Shown piece by piece: positions 32,064-40,326 of a stretch of DNA of 64,000 nucleotides. Source of the DNA: VXRD01 sp965242535 (lineage in GTDB: Bacteria; Latescibacterota; UBA2968); NCBI GenBank assembly GCA_965242535.1, contig OZ251458.1:1736001-1800000 (forward strand), in the 5' to 3' direction. The notes beneath the pieces were generated by a model. The model was not told where the DNA came from and did no database searches. It saw nothing but the letters and a program-made list of their open reading frames with translations. Position 1 is the stretch's first letter. The number at the start of each line of letters is the position of its first letter. A program made the position numbers and the translations under genes.

Positions 32064-32687
32064 TTATTCCTCCTTGCCGTAGCCCAAATGAATCAGGTCA
32101 TCGACAAACTGATTGGAGCTTTCTTGGAGGTCGATAATGATCTTGTCAATTCTCGACAGGAAGAAGTTGTATGCCGCCTGCACCGGAATCGCGACCACCA
32201 AGCCCGATGCCGTCGTAATCAGGGCTTCGGAAATACCGCCTGCTACGACGCTGGGATCGACATCGCCTGCGGCGGCGATATCGTTAAAGGCGCGGATCAT
32301 ACCCGACACAGTGCCCAAAAAACCGACGAGGGGCGCGAGGTTTGCAACCGTTGAGAGCCACACGAGACCGCGCTCGAGAAAAGCCATTTCAATCGCGCCG
32401 GATTCCTCAATCGCCTTTTCCACGTTTTCGATGCCCCGGTCCAAACGCAACAGACCCGCGTGCAGCACCGAAGCGACCGGGCCGCGGGTATTGGCACACA
32501 ATTCAGCCGCACCTTCCGGCCCATCTTGCTTGAGGGCATCCTGGAGTTCCACCATAAATTCTTTGACATTGATAGGCACCTTAAACAACAAGGTGTAAAA
32601 ACGCTCGAAAATCACCACGATGCCAAAAAACAACATCACCAACAGCGGATACATAAAGTTTCCGCCCTGAACAAAAAGATCGACCAT
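32064..32687 (-). CDS. ExbB/TolQ/MotA-family proton channel protein
   Basis: A 207-aa protein with a first helix YPLLVMLFFGIVVIFERFY and two later helices around VANLAPLVGFLGTVSGMIRAF and ITTASGLVVAIPVQAAYNFF, the classic MotA/TolQ/ExbB signature. It forms the pentameric channel with ExbD. The upstream TPR gene ends 57 nt before it and probably shares its promoter. Confidence 0.92.
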   Translation of the reverse strand: MVDLFVQGGNFMYPLLVMLFFGIVVIFERFYTLLFKVPINVKEFMVELQDALKQDGPEGAAELCANTRGPVASVLHAGLLRLDRGIENVEKAIEESGAIEMAFLERGLVWLSTVANLAPLVGFLGTVSGMIRAFNDIAAAGDVDPSVVAGGISEALITTASGLVVAIPVQAAYNFFLSRIDKIIIDLQESSNQFVDDLIHLGYGKEE

Positions 32688-32744
32688 GCCACATCTCCCG
32701 AGTTAGGGGTATAAAGAATGGATTGGGTTACAAAATCGGTCCGC

Positions 32745-33941
32745 TTACCGCTTGCCCTCCGTTTTCACCTCCTCCTTTTTTTCTTTGCTCTTTTCAAAAA
32801 ACTCCCGACGCTTTTTTTCTTCTTCGGTCAGGGGCGGGTCAAGTGTTTTAATCATCGCGTTGGCATTGTTCTTCCACTGGGGATCGTTGAGCGCCCTTTT
32901 GTACCATGTCAACGCATGGATAGAATCCTTTTGGGCACTCGAACTTTTCCACCTGTCGAAATAGTGATCGCCCATCATATAGGGATACTTGCCATTTTTT
33001 GCATCGCGTTTTAGCCCCAAATTGACCCACTTGAGACTGCCCGTCAAATCGGCGAGTTCTTCGATCACCGCCAAATTATCGGGCTGGTTTTCGTGCAATT
33101 TTTCGAGCCGACCGACGAGCCAACGCTTGGGTTTGCCCACCTTCTTGCCCGATTCGATGGTCTTTTCCAAAAAGAAAACGCTTGCGTTATCGTTCTGATG
33201 CAATTTCTCATACGCATTGAAGGCCCGATCATCATCGCCCCTTCTTTGGTACATATCCGCCACTTTTTCCAGCGTGGCGTAATCGTCGGGGTTGATCTCC
33301 AGCACTTTTTCCATTTCGGCCAGGGCCTCGTCCTCGCCGCCGGTTTGCAGATGCAATTTGCCGATCATATCCAGCACTTCGGGATCATCCGGCTTCAGTT
33401 CTCCCCATTTTTTTGCGTAATCCAACGCCGTTTCGTAGTCTTTAATTTCGACATTCAAGCCGACCAAGGCGTGGTAACACTGGACTCGTTCCTCGGGTTC
33501 GAGGTCGAACGCCAGCAAGGCTTCGTAAGATCCAATGGCTTTTTCCAGCTGTTCCTCAATGACGTATATGCCGGCCAATGCGAGGTACACGCCTTTGGTG
33601 TACTTGCTCTTGGGTTCGAGATCGATGGCTTTTTGATACCACGTAATGGCATCCTCGTATTCTTCGGTTTGATTGTACAACTTGCCCAAACGCCGAGCCG
33701 TGGTCGCCCGCGTCGGATTGTACCCCCACGATTTCAGCAACTGCGTTTCCGCATCTTCGTATTGCCCGCTCTTGAGATACCGATCGCCCCAGCCCAAATG
33801 CCGATTGCCCATACTAATAGAGTCGGCCTTTGTCATCTCGGTTTTCTCTTCTTCGGCAAAACCGAGTGACGCCGTGCCAAAAACGAAACTGCCGCACAGC
33901 AAGGCCAAAAAGCCGAGTCGGAATTTCGAGTTCAAAATCAT
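32745..33941 (-). CDS. Secreted TPR protein upstream of ExbB
   Basis: A 398-aa protein with a signal peptide (NSKFRLGFLALLCGSFVFG, cleaved near SLGFAEEE), TPR units such as ATTARRLGKLYNQTEEYEDA and ITWYQKAIDLEP, and a very lysine/glutamate-rich C-terminal tail. The ATG at 33941 follows GGAGATTG. A consensus-like promoter lies at 34020-34048. With the TPR gene at the operon's other end it brackets the ExbB/ExbD/TonB genes. Confidence 0.85.
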   Translation of the reverse strand: MILNSKFRLGFLALLCGSFVFGTASLGFAEEEKTEMTKADSISMGNRHLGWGDRYLKSGQYEDAETQLLKSWGYNPTRATTARRLGKLYNQTEEYEDAITWYQKAIDLEPKSKYTKGVYLALAGIYVIEEQLEKAIGSYEALLAFDLEPEERVQCYHALVGLNVEIKDYETALDYAKKWGELKPDDPEVLDMIGKLHLQTGGEDEALAEMEKVLEINPDDYATLEKVADMYQRRGDDDRAFNAYEKLHQNDNASVFFLEKTIESGKKVGKPKRWLVGRLEKLHENQPDNLAVIEELADLTGSLKWVNLGLKRDAKNGKYPYMMGDHYFDRWKSSSAQKDSIHALTWYKRALNDPQWKNNANAMIKTLDPPLTEEEKKRREFFEKSKEKKEEVKTEGKR

Positions 33942-34019
33942 GCTTTCAATCTCCATCTGTAAGGAAAAAACAATACGCGGGATCGGGATCGTTTTACAAT
34001 CCCTCGCAAAAGGATGCAA

Positions 34020-34048
34020 AATCTAACGAATGAAAAAAACCCTGTCAA
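34020..34048 (-). promoter_or_regulatory. Sigma70-type promoter for the TPR/Exb/TonB operon
   Basis: On the minus strand TTGACA (34048-34043), 17-bp spacer, TAGATT (34025-34020). Confidence 0.75.
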
Positions 34049-34215
34049 GCCAAAATCCACATCATTATCCGTCATTATTAAACGAGACGCGCATCCGCAG
34101 AGTTCCCGGCAATCCAATCTTTGGAAACAGCCAACGCGGGTTTGGCAAAAAATATAATCCGCAAAGACGGGTGTCAACCCCTTTTCTGCTGGGTAAAGTG
34201 AACAAAACGCATGTA

Positions 34216-34244
34216 TTGACAGAACATCGGAGAAGCGGTATATT
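34216..34244 (+). promoter_or_regulatory. Sigma70-type promoter for guaB
   Basis: TTGACA, 17-bp spacer, TATATT. The predicted transcript would begin near 34251 and carry a leader of about 180 nt. The rest of the 412-bp gap between the divergent operons (34020-34431) holds this promoter, the opposite one at 34020-34048, the leader ORF and a hairpin. Confidence 0.8.
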
Positions 34245-34284
34245 GGACAAAGCCAACACGCACGATAACTTTTTGGAGTGTGAC

Positions 34285-34371
34285 ATGCGCCAGATGTGTT
34301 GTCGCCGCAAAAAATGGTCGACGCCCCGCGACGCCTTCAAAGTGGCGCGTGTGGCTCTGTGTGCCATCTGA
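34285..34371 (+). CDS. Possible 28-codon leader peptide upstream of guaB
   Basis: The ATG is preceded by TTGGAGTG and the ORF ends 3 nt before the hairpin at 34375. The product (MRQMCCRRKKWSTPRDAFKV, then ARVALCAI) is rich in Arg, Lys and Cys. Promoter-leader-hairpin-gene order is what an attenuator looks like, but the metabolite or amino acid sensed is unknown. Confidence 0.45.
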   Translation: MRQMCCRRKKWSTPRDAFKVARVALCAI

Positions 34372-34374
34372 CCC

Positions 34375-34410
34375 AATCCCCTTGACGCGCCTGTGTCAAG
34401 GGGATTTCTG
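34375..34410 (+). terminator. Hairpin between leader ORF and guaB (attenuator candidate)
   Basis: AATCCCCTTGAC and GTCAAGGGGATT form a perfect 12-bp stem with an 8-nt loop, followed by a short T/C-rich stretch. The T tract is weak, so it may only partly terminate. Confidence 0.6.
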
Positions 34411-34431
34411 TATTCGAGAAAGGAGAATGCG

Positions 34432-35916
34432 ATGGATCGCGCGATGGATAAAATCGCCAAACGAGGGCTTACTTTCAACGATGTCTTGCTCATCCCCGGC
34501 AAATCGGATGTTTTGCCCAAAGACGTCGATCTCCGCACGCGGCTCACGCGCAATATCGACCTCAATATCCCCTTGGTCAGCGCGGCGATGGATACCGTGA
34601 CCGAAGCGCGTCTCGCCATTGCGATGGCGCAGGAAGGCGGCATCGGGATCATCCACAAAAATTTCACCATTGAGGAACAGGCCGAAGAGGTCGAAAAAGT
34701 CAAGCGGTCGGAAAGTGGGATGATCGTCGATCCGGTGACCCTATCGCCCGATCACTACATTTCAGAAGCACTCGAACTCATGCAAAAATATCGCATTTCG
34801 GGCGTGCCCATCGTCGCCCCCGGCAACCGCTTGGTCGGCATTTTGACCAATCGGGACCTGCGCTTTGAAAAAAATCTCAACCGCAAGGTCAAGGAAGTCA
34901 TGACCGCCAAGGGCCTCGTCACCGCCAAACTGGGCATCTCGCTCGAAGACGCACAGGAGATTTTGCAGTACCATCGCATTGAAAAGCTGCCCGTTATCGA
35001 CCAGGCGGGCATCTTAAAGGGCTTGATTACCGTCAAAGATATCGAAAAGAAAATCCAGTATCCCAAGGCGTGCAAAGACGACCTCGGGCGCTTGCGCGTC
35101 GGCGCGGCGGTCGGCGTAGGCGGCGATGCCGAAGCGCGAACCGCTGCTTTGGTGGAACGGGGAATCGATGTCGTGGTGATCGACACGGCGCACGGGCATT
35201 CGCGCGGCGTGCTCGAAGCCGTCGAACGCTTCAAAAGCCACTATCCCGAAATCGACGTTGTCGCGGGCAATATCGCCACCGCAGAGGCCGCCGCCGATTT
35301 GGTCGCGGCAGGCGCAGACGCCATCAAAGTCGGCATGGGGCCGGCGACGATCTGCACCACGCGCGTGATCGCAGGCATTGGCGTGCCGCAAATCACGGCG
35401 ATCATGGATTGCGCCGAAATCGCGGCCAAAACAGGCGTCCCCCTCATCGCGGACGGGGGCATTACGCAATCGGGCGACATTACCAAAGCCATCGCCGCAG
35501 GCGCGCACTCCGTCATGATCGGCTTTCTCTTCGTGGGCACGGACGAAAGCCCAGGCGAGACCGTCATCTACCAGGGCCGCACGTTTAAGGTCTATCGCGG
35601 CATGGGGTCCTTGGGCGCGATGCAGCGCGGCAGCAAAGATCGCTATTTCCAAGGCGAGGTCGAATCCGCCAACAAACTCGTGCCCGAGGGCATCGAAGGT
35701 CAAGTGCCGTACAAAGGCTCCCTGTCCGGTTTCATCTACCAACTCACGGGCGGCCTGCGTGCGGGGATGGGCTATTGCGGCACGCGCACCTTGGCCGAGT
35801 TGCGCGACGAGGGCCGGTTCGTCCGCATCACCTCTGCCGGCATCCGCGAAAGCCACGTCCACGACGTCACCATCACCAAAGAAGCCCCCAACTACCGGCT
35901 CGACTCGACGTACTAA
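34432..35916 (+). CDS. guaB: Inosine-5'-monophosphate dehydrogenase
   Basis: A 494-aa enzyme oxidising IMP to XMP with NAD, the committed step to guanine nucleotides. TIM-barrel segments GLTFNDVLLIPG and SAAMDTVTE flank two CBS domains (about residues 95-215) that sense nucleotides. The catalytic Cys lies in MGPATICTTR; most relatives have GPGSICTTR, so the loop is slightly altered. The C-terminal flap has YRGMGSLGAM. AAAGGAG precedes the ATG at 34432. Confidence 0.95.
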   Translation: MDRAMDKIAKRGLTFNDVLLIPGKSDVLPKDVDLRTRLTRNIDLNIPLVSAAMDTVTEARLAIAMAQEGGIGIIHKNFTIEEQAEEVEKVKRSESGMIVDPVTLSPDHYISEALELMQKYRISGVPIVAPGNRLVGILTNRDLRFEKNLNRKVKEVMTAKGLVTAKLGISLEDAQEILQYHRIEKLPVIDQAGILKGLITVKDIEKKIQYPKACKDDLGRLRVGAAVGVGGDAEARTAALVERGIDVVVIDTAHGHSRGVLEAVERFKSHYPEIDVVAGNIATAEAAADLVAAGADAIKVGMGPATICTTRVIAGIGVPQITAIMDCAEIAAKTGVPLIADGGITQSGDITKAIAAGAHSVMIGFLFVGTDESPGETVIYQGRTFKVYRGMGSLGAMQRGSKDRYFQGEVESANKLVPEGIEGQVPYKGSLSGFIYQLTGGLRAGMGYCGTRTLAELRDEGRFVRITSAGIRESHVHDVTITKEAPNYRLDSTY

Positions 35917-35928
35917 AACGAAAATTTT

Positions 35929-36618
35929 ATGACCGGAACTTGGATCAACATCGCAACCGTACTCGTCGGTTGCGGGTTGGGGCTTCTCTTGGGCAAGCGA
36001 TTTCCCGACCGCATGCGCGAAACCCTGATGAAGGGCTTGGGGTTGTTCACCCTCATCGTCGGCTTGCAGATGGCTTTTGAGACGGACCGCGTGATCGTCA
36101 CGTTGGTCAGCGTGGTCATCGGCGGCATCATGGGCGAATGGCTCGGCATTCACGCGCGTCTCGACCGCTTGGGCAATGCGTTGCAAGCGCGTTTTGGCGC
36201 GTCTTCAAACAACCGATTCAGCGAGGGCTTCGTCACGACCAGCTTGATTTTTTGCGTCGGCCCGATGACGGTTTTGGGCGCGTTGCAAGATGGGTTGACA
36301 GGGGATTACCAACTCTTGGCGATCAAATCCCTGCTCGATGGCTTCGTCGCCTTGACCTTTGCCGCGGGCTTTGGCTTGGGCGTGATGTTTTCCGCGTGTA
36401 CCATTCTCGTCGTGCAGGGCGGCATCAGCCTGATGGCGGGGCACCTCGAACCCGTGTTGACCGAGGCGATGATCGCCGAAATGGTCGCCGCTGGCGGTTT
36501 GATGGTCTTGGGCATCGGATTCGTCTTGCTCGATCTCGCGCACATCCGCGTTGCCAACTACTTGCCCGCACTCATCGTCGCCCCCGTGCTCGTCGCGCTC
36601 ATTTCGCAATTTTCATAG
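35929..36618 (+). CDS. DUF554 membrane protein
   Basis: A 229-aa integral membrane protein with about six to seven helices and the DUF554 pattern (TLVGxxLGLLLGK near the start, then FVTTSLIFCVGPMTVLGALQ). The function is unknown; some relatives are proposed transporters. It follows guaB by 12 nt and is probably co-transcribed. Confidence 0.88.
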   Translation: MTGTWINIATVLVGCGLGLLLGKRFPDRMRETLMKGLGLFTLIVGLQMAFETDRVIVTLVSVVIGGIMGEWLGIHARLDRLGNALQARFGASSNNRFSEGFVTTSLIFCVGPMTVLGALQDGLTGDYQLLAIKSLLDGFVALTFAAGFGLGVMFSACTILVVQGGISLMAGHLEPVLTEAMIAEMVAAGGLMVLGIGFVLLDLAHIRVANYLPALIVAPVLVALISQFS

Positions 36619-36724
36619 TGGAAATCCCATTTTGAAAACCGCTTGAAAAACATCGCACACCCCGACCTGCCCCTCGCGCACTACTTGGCGCGGCGTGCGT
36701 GAACCCCATCAAAAGGAGACCCCC

Positions 36725-37345
36725 ATGCCATCCGACAATCACCCCGCATTTGCCCCCATTGCAGACGAACCCGGCCTGCCCCGTGCGCTGATCATCGGCG
36801 ACTCCATCTCCATCGGTTATACCCCACCCGTGCGCGAATTGCTCGCGGGCAAAGTCAATCTCCATCGGCCGCGCACCAACTGCGGCCCGACGACGCGCGG
36901 CGTCGCGGAAATCGAAAACTGGCTCGGGGATGGCCCTTGGGACGTCATTCACTTCAACTGGGGATTGCACGACATCGTCTATATGAGGGAAAATGGCGAC
37001 CGCGTCGATCCGCCGCAGGGCCAACGCCAAGTGCCCGCCGATCGATACGAACAAAATCTCGCCACCCTCGTCCAACGCCTCGAACGAACCGGCGCCAACC
37101 TCATCTGGTGCGCCACCACCCCGGTGCCCGAAGGCGCGTCGTTTCGCAAGCCCGGCGACGAAGTCGAATACAATGCCATCGCCCAAAAAGTCATGCGCGC
37201 ACGCGGCATTCCCACAAACGATCTCTACGCGTACGCGCGAAAACGCCTCGACGAGATTCAACTTCCCGCCAATGTGCATTTCGGCAAACGAGGCTCTGCC
37301 ACCCTCGCCGAATCCGTCGCCCGCCACATCTTGGACGCGCTTTAG
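36725..37345 (+). CDS. SGNH/GDSL-type hydrolase
   Basis: A 206-aa alpha/beta hydrolase with block I IIGDSISIGY (nucleophile Ser), block III NWGLHD (oxyanion Asn) and a C-terminal NVHFGKRG near the catalytic His. Members are esterases or deacetylases of carbohydrates and lipids. No signal peptide is visible. AAAAGGAG precedes the start at 36725. Confidence 0.82.
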   Translation: MPSDNHPAFAPIADEPGLPRALIIGDSISIGYTPPVRELLAGKVNLHRPRTNCGPTTRGVAEIENWLGDGPWDVIHFNWGLHDIVYMRENGDRVDPPQGQRQVPADRYEQNLATLVQRLERTGANLIWCATTPVPEGASFRKPGDEVEYNAIAQKVMRARGIPTNDLYAYARKRLDEIQLPANVHFGKRGSATLAESVARHILDAL

Positions 37346-37394
37346 ACGCATCGAAGTGGGCAGTGGGCAATCGCCAGTCTCCGCCCCGCCAACC

Positions 37395-37501
37395 GTAGAG
37401 ACAGGCCCCCGTGCCTGTCCTTGCCAACCCCAAAGCAGTGGTCAGGCCACACCTTGCTCTATCAACCGTACAATCGTAGGGATAGGCCCCCGTGCCTATC
37501 C
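37395..37501. repeat. Two REP-like palindromes
   Basis: Copies at about 37395-37420 and 37476-37501. The second has both arms changed together (GGATAGGC with GCCTATCC), so pairing is preserved. They lie in the 418-bp gap before the oxidoreductase gene, which otherwise contains only the heptamer tract at 37690-37745. Confidence 0.85.
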
Positions 37502-37689
37502 TCTGATTAGTAGCAGTGGGCAGTGGTCGATCTCCGCCCCGTCCCATCGAATCGGGATTTTCAGAGATAATTGGCAATTCGCCGCCGTTCTCCAATCGCA
37601 GGTACAATAAACTCCCCACCGCCCGTCATGGCGCGATGGGGAATTGCGAGATAGCCTTGCACGCTATGCGCGATATATTTACGTTTCAC

Positions 37690-37745
37690 CTCTTGCGTCT
37701 TGCCTCTCACCTCTCCCGTCTCCCGTCTCCCGTCTCCCGTTTCAC
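37690..37745. repeat. Heptamer-like tandem tract
   Basis: CCTCTTGC/GTCTTGC and then CTCCCGT repeated four or more times, ending about 20 bp before the oxidoreductase start codon. Confidence 0.75.
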
Positions 37746-37763
37746 CTAATGAGGAGTTTTGAC

Positions 37764-38762
37764 ATGGCATATCGCATTGGCATTGTCGGCGCGGGGGGGA
37801 TATCGCGCGCCCATGGTCGGGCGGTCGCACGATCCCATCGCGCAGAAATCGTCGCGGTCTGCGATGTGTTGCCCGAAGCGGTTGCGCGGTATCGAGGCGA
37901 ATTTGACGTGCGAAAGGGTTATGCGGACCTCGGCTCGATGTTGGACGATGCGGACCTCGACATCGCCATTATCTGCACTTGGGGTCGCTTTCACGCCGAT
38001 TTGAGCAACCAAATTGCAAAGTCGCAGCGGGTTCGCGCCATCCTCTGTGAAAAACCCATCGCCCAAACCGCCGCCGAGTGCGAAGACATGGTCGCCTGTG
38101 CCAATGCCAATGGCATCCTCCTCGCCGAAGCCTTCAAATTTCGCCATCACCCCCTCCATCTCAAAGCCAAAGAAATTTTGGATTCGGGACGCATCGGAAC
38201 GCTGGGCAATATCCGCAGCACCTTTTGCACGGGCGTTTCACCCGACCGCCGAAAACCCGCGCTCAACTGGCGTTTCAACAGGGCAAAGGGCGGCGGCGCG
38301 GTCTATGATTTGGGTTGCTACAACACGCATCACGCCCGCTTTATCGCCTGTGCCGATCCCATCCGCGTCTATGCCACGGGCGAATTTGGCGACGAAGTGG
38401 ATGAGACGGTTACCGCCCTCTGCGAATTTCCCAACCGCGTCACCGCGCAACTCACCTTTAGCTTCAAACTGGCCCCGTCGCAATATTTTGAAGTCTCGGG
38501 CAGCGATGGCATGCTGCGAACCGAACGGGCGTGGAACAATGAAAACCAGCCCACGACCCTCGAGGTTCACACGCGAGACGGCGTCGAAGTCCATGAATTT
38601 GAACCCGTCGATCAGTTCTTAAACCAACTCCACCACCTGTGCGATTGCTTGGACACGGGGCAAAGCCACCGAATCCCACCCGAAAACAGCATCGGCAACA
38701 TGAAAACAATGGACGCGATCTACGAGTCCATGCGAACCCGACGAGTCGTCGCCCTCTCTTAG
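37764..38762 (+). CDS. Gfo/Idh/MocA-family oxidoreductase
   Basis: A 332-aa NAD(P)-dependent sugar or inositol dehydrogenase-like protein. The N-terminal Rossmann motif GIVGAGGISRAH is followed by CEKPIAQT, carrying the catalytic Lys, and a C-terminal substrate domain with GGGAVYDLGCYNTHHARF. GAGGAG precedes the start at 37764. Its stop codon sits at the border of a MITE: TSD bases TA plus the first G of the element form TAG, and the same codon existed before insertion. Confidence 0.88.
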   Translation: MAYRIGIVGAGGISRAHGRAVARSHRAEIVAVCDVLPEAVARYRGEFDVRKGYADLGSMLDDADLDIAIICTWGRFHADLSNQIAKSQRVRAILCEKPIAQTAAECEDMVACANANGILLAEAFKFRHHPLHLKAKEILDSGRIGTLGNIRSTFCTGVSPDRRKPALNWRFNRAKGGGAVYDLGCYNTHHARFIACADPIRVYATGEFGDEVDETVTALCEFPNRVTAQLTFSFKLAPSQYFEVSGSDGMLRTERAWNNENQPTTLEVHTRDGVEVHEFEPVDQFLNQLHHLCDCLDTGQSHRIPPENSIGNMKTMDAIYESMRTRRVVALS

Positions 38763-38924
38763 AAGCCATCTAAAAACTCGGACCGCCATTGAGAGAGTCG
38801 CAAAAGCATTCGCTTTTCGCAGGTCAAAACCCTACCTATCAAAAAAATAGGATGCCTTGATTCCCCCCTTCCTCGCAGGAAGGGGGGCCAGGGGGGTAGG
38901 TCCCAATAATTTTTAGATGGCTTC
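38762..38924. mobile_element. 163-bp MITE with TTA target duplication (IS5-like ends)
   Basis: Terminal inverted repeats GAAGCCATCTAAAAA at both ends, flanked by TTA at 38759-38761 and 38925-38927. It contains a purine/pyrimidine-rich palindromic core around CCCCCCTTCC...GGAAGGGGGG. A second copy in opposite orientation is at 49585-49736. The 3-bp TNA-type target site is that of some IS5-family subgroups. Confidence 0.88.
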
Positions 38925-38946
38925 TTAGTGCGGAAGGGCTCACGCG

Positions 38947-39218
38947 ATGCCACCCATCTCCCATCCCTTCAAACGGGAGGCATGGTCGTTTTCATGTATT
39001 ACAACGACCACGCACCACCCCATGTTCACGTTGGGTATCAAGGGGACATTCGCAGCTATCGAATTGAAATTCGCTCGAGAAACTGGCTCCAACCGGGCAA
39101 ACTTTTGCCAGCCTCTTTGCGACGGTTGATTGAGGGCTGGGTAGAAGCGCATGAGGAAGAACTAATCCACCAGTGGAACAATGCCCGACAGGGACGACCA
39201 ATTTCTATCGTGGGATAA
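38947..39218 (+). pseudogene. DUF4160-family protein, N-terminus frameshifted
   Basis: The body MVVFMYYNDHAPPHVHV followed by SYRIEIRSRNW and LIEGWVEAHEEELIHQWNNA matches DUF4160. The usual family opening MPTIS is found as MPPISHPF at 38947 but in another frame; a one-base change within about 38960-38980 would join them. In the present frame translation could begin only at a GTG at 38928 or an internal ATG at 38982. DUF4160 and DUF2442 are common partners in toxin-antitoxin-like pairs. Confidence 0.65.
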
Positions 39219-39222
39219 CGTG

Positions 39223-39591
39223 ATGAAATGGAAAGCGTGGCAAACCGCAGCAGACGATGAAACGCGATGGTCAAATCGCCGGGAAAAGGGATTGCTCAAG
39301 GCCGAATATCTGACCGATTACGTCCTGCGCCTTTGGTTTGAAGAAGATCCCGGTGTGTCCATTCACGATCTGGATTTTTATCCGCTCTTCGTCGAAGAAA
39401 ATCCGGGGGGCGTTTTTGAGTTGTTGCGCGATAAGGCGCGATTTCGTCAAGTGCTCGGCGACTACGCCTTGATTTGGCCCAATCCCGAAACCGGTGCGTA
39501 TGACGAACGCGCCATCGATCTCGCGCCCGAATGCGTGCGTTTTTTCGCCGAACGCTTTGGCGAGCGGAAGAACTTCGTGCGCGAAAAATAA
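39223..39591 (+). CDS. DUF2442-family protein
   Basis: A 122-aa protein whose C-terminal half (VLRLWFEEDPGVSIHDLDFY through LIWPNPETGAYDERAIDL) fits DUF2442. It starts 4 nt after the DUF4160 stop and is therefore its operon partner. Function unknown; possibly the neutralising member of a toxin-antitoxin-like pair. Confidence 0.75.
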   Translation: MKWKAWQTAADDETRWSNRREKGLLKAEYLTDYVLRLWFEEDPGVSIHDLDFYPLFVEENPGGVFELLRDKARFRQVLGDYALIWPNPETGAYDERAIDLAPECVRFFAERFGERKNFVREK

Positions 39592-39624
39592 AGACGTTCA
39601 GCGACAAGGGATAACGAAAAAAAA

Positions 39625-40320
39625 ATGAGACTGCACTATCTCCAGCATGTGCCATTCGAGGGCCTCGGCAGCATTGCGGATTGGGCGAAAGCGCGGCGCG
39701 CTTGCATTTCGCGCACGCGCCTCTTTGCCGGTGAGGCTTTCCCATCGCCAGATGAGATCGATTTGCTCGTGGTCATGGGCGGGCCGATGGGCGTCTATGA
39801 CGCGGATGAATACCCTTGGCTCGCGCGAGAAAAGGAATTTTTGAAACGCGCGATAGATTCGGAGACGCGGGTATTGGGCGTCTGCTTGGGTTCGCAACTC
39901 ATCGCCGAAGTGCTCGGCGCGAGGGTCTATCCCAATGAACACAAAGAAATCGGTTGGTTTCCCATCGCGGGCGCGCAAACACATGGCGCAATCGGATCGC
40001 TGCTCGCGCGGGCAGGCGACGTTTTTCACTGGCACGGCGACGCGTTTGACCTGCCCGATGGCGCGACGCACCTCGCCGCGAGCAGGGCTTGTCGGCATCA
40101 GGCGTTCTCGATGGGCGATACCGTGCTCGCATTTCAATTCCACTTGGAAACCACGCGCCGCGCGGCCCAAGCCCTGATCGAGCATTGCGGGCATGAAATC
40201 GCCGACGCGCCCTATATCCAATCCGCCCGTGAAATGCTGGCCGATCCGCGGCGGTTTGATCGCATCAATCGCCTCATGGCAGAATGTCTCGATCTGTTTG
40301 TGGCGGATCCCACCCGGTAA
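39625..40320 (+). CDS. Class I glutamine amidotransferase-like protein
   Basis: A 231-aa protein with the GATase1 triad: Cys in LGVCLGSQLIAE, His and Glu in FQFHLETT. It resembles stand-alone GMP-synthase-type amidotransferase homologues (often cleaving glutamyl compounds). No synthetase partner is adjacent. Confidence 0.85.
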   Translation: MRLHYLQHVPFEGLGSIADWAKARRACISRTRLFAGEAFPSPDEIDLLVVMGGPMGVYDADEYPWLAREKEFLKRAIDSETRVLGVCLGSQLIAEVLGARVYPNEHKEIGWFPIAGAQTHGAIGSLLARAGDVFHWHGDAFDLPDGATHLAASRACRHQAFSMGDTVLAFQFHLETTRRAAQALIEHCGHEIADAPYIQSAREMLADPRRFDRINRLMAECLDLFVADPTR

Positions 40321-40326
40321 ACGATC

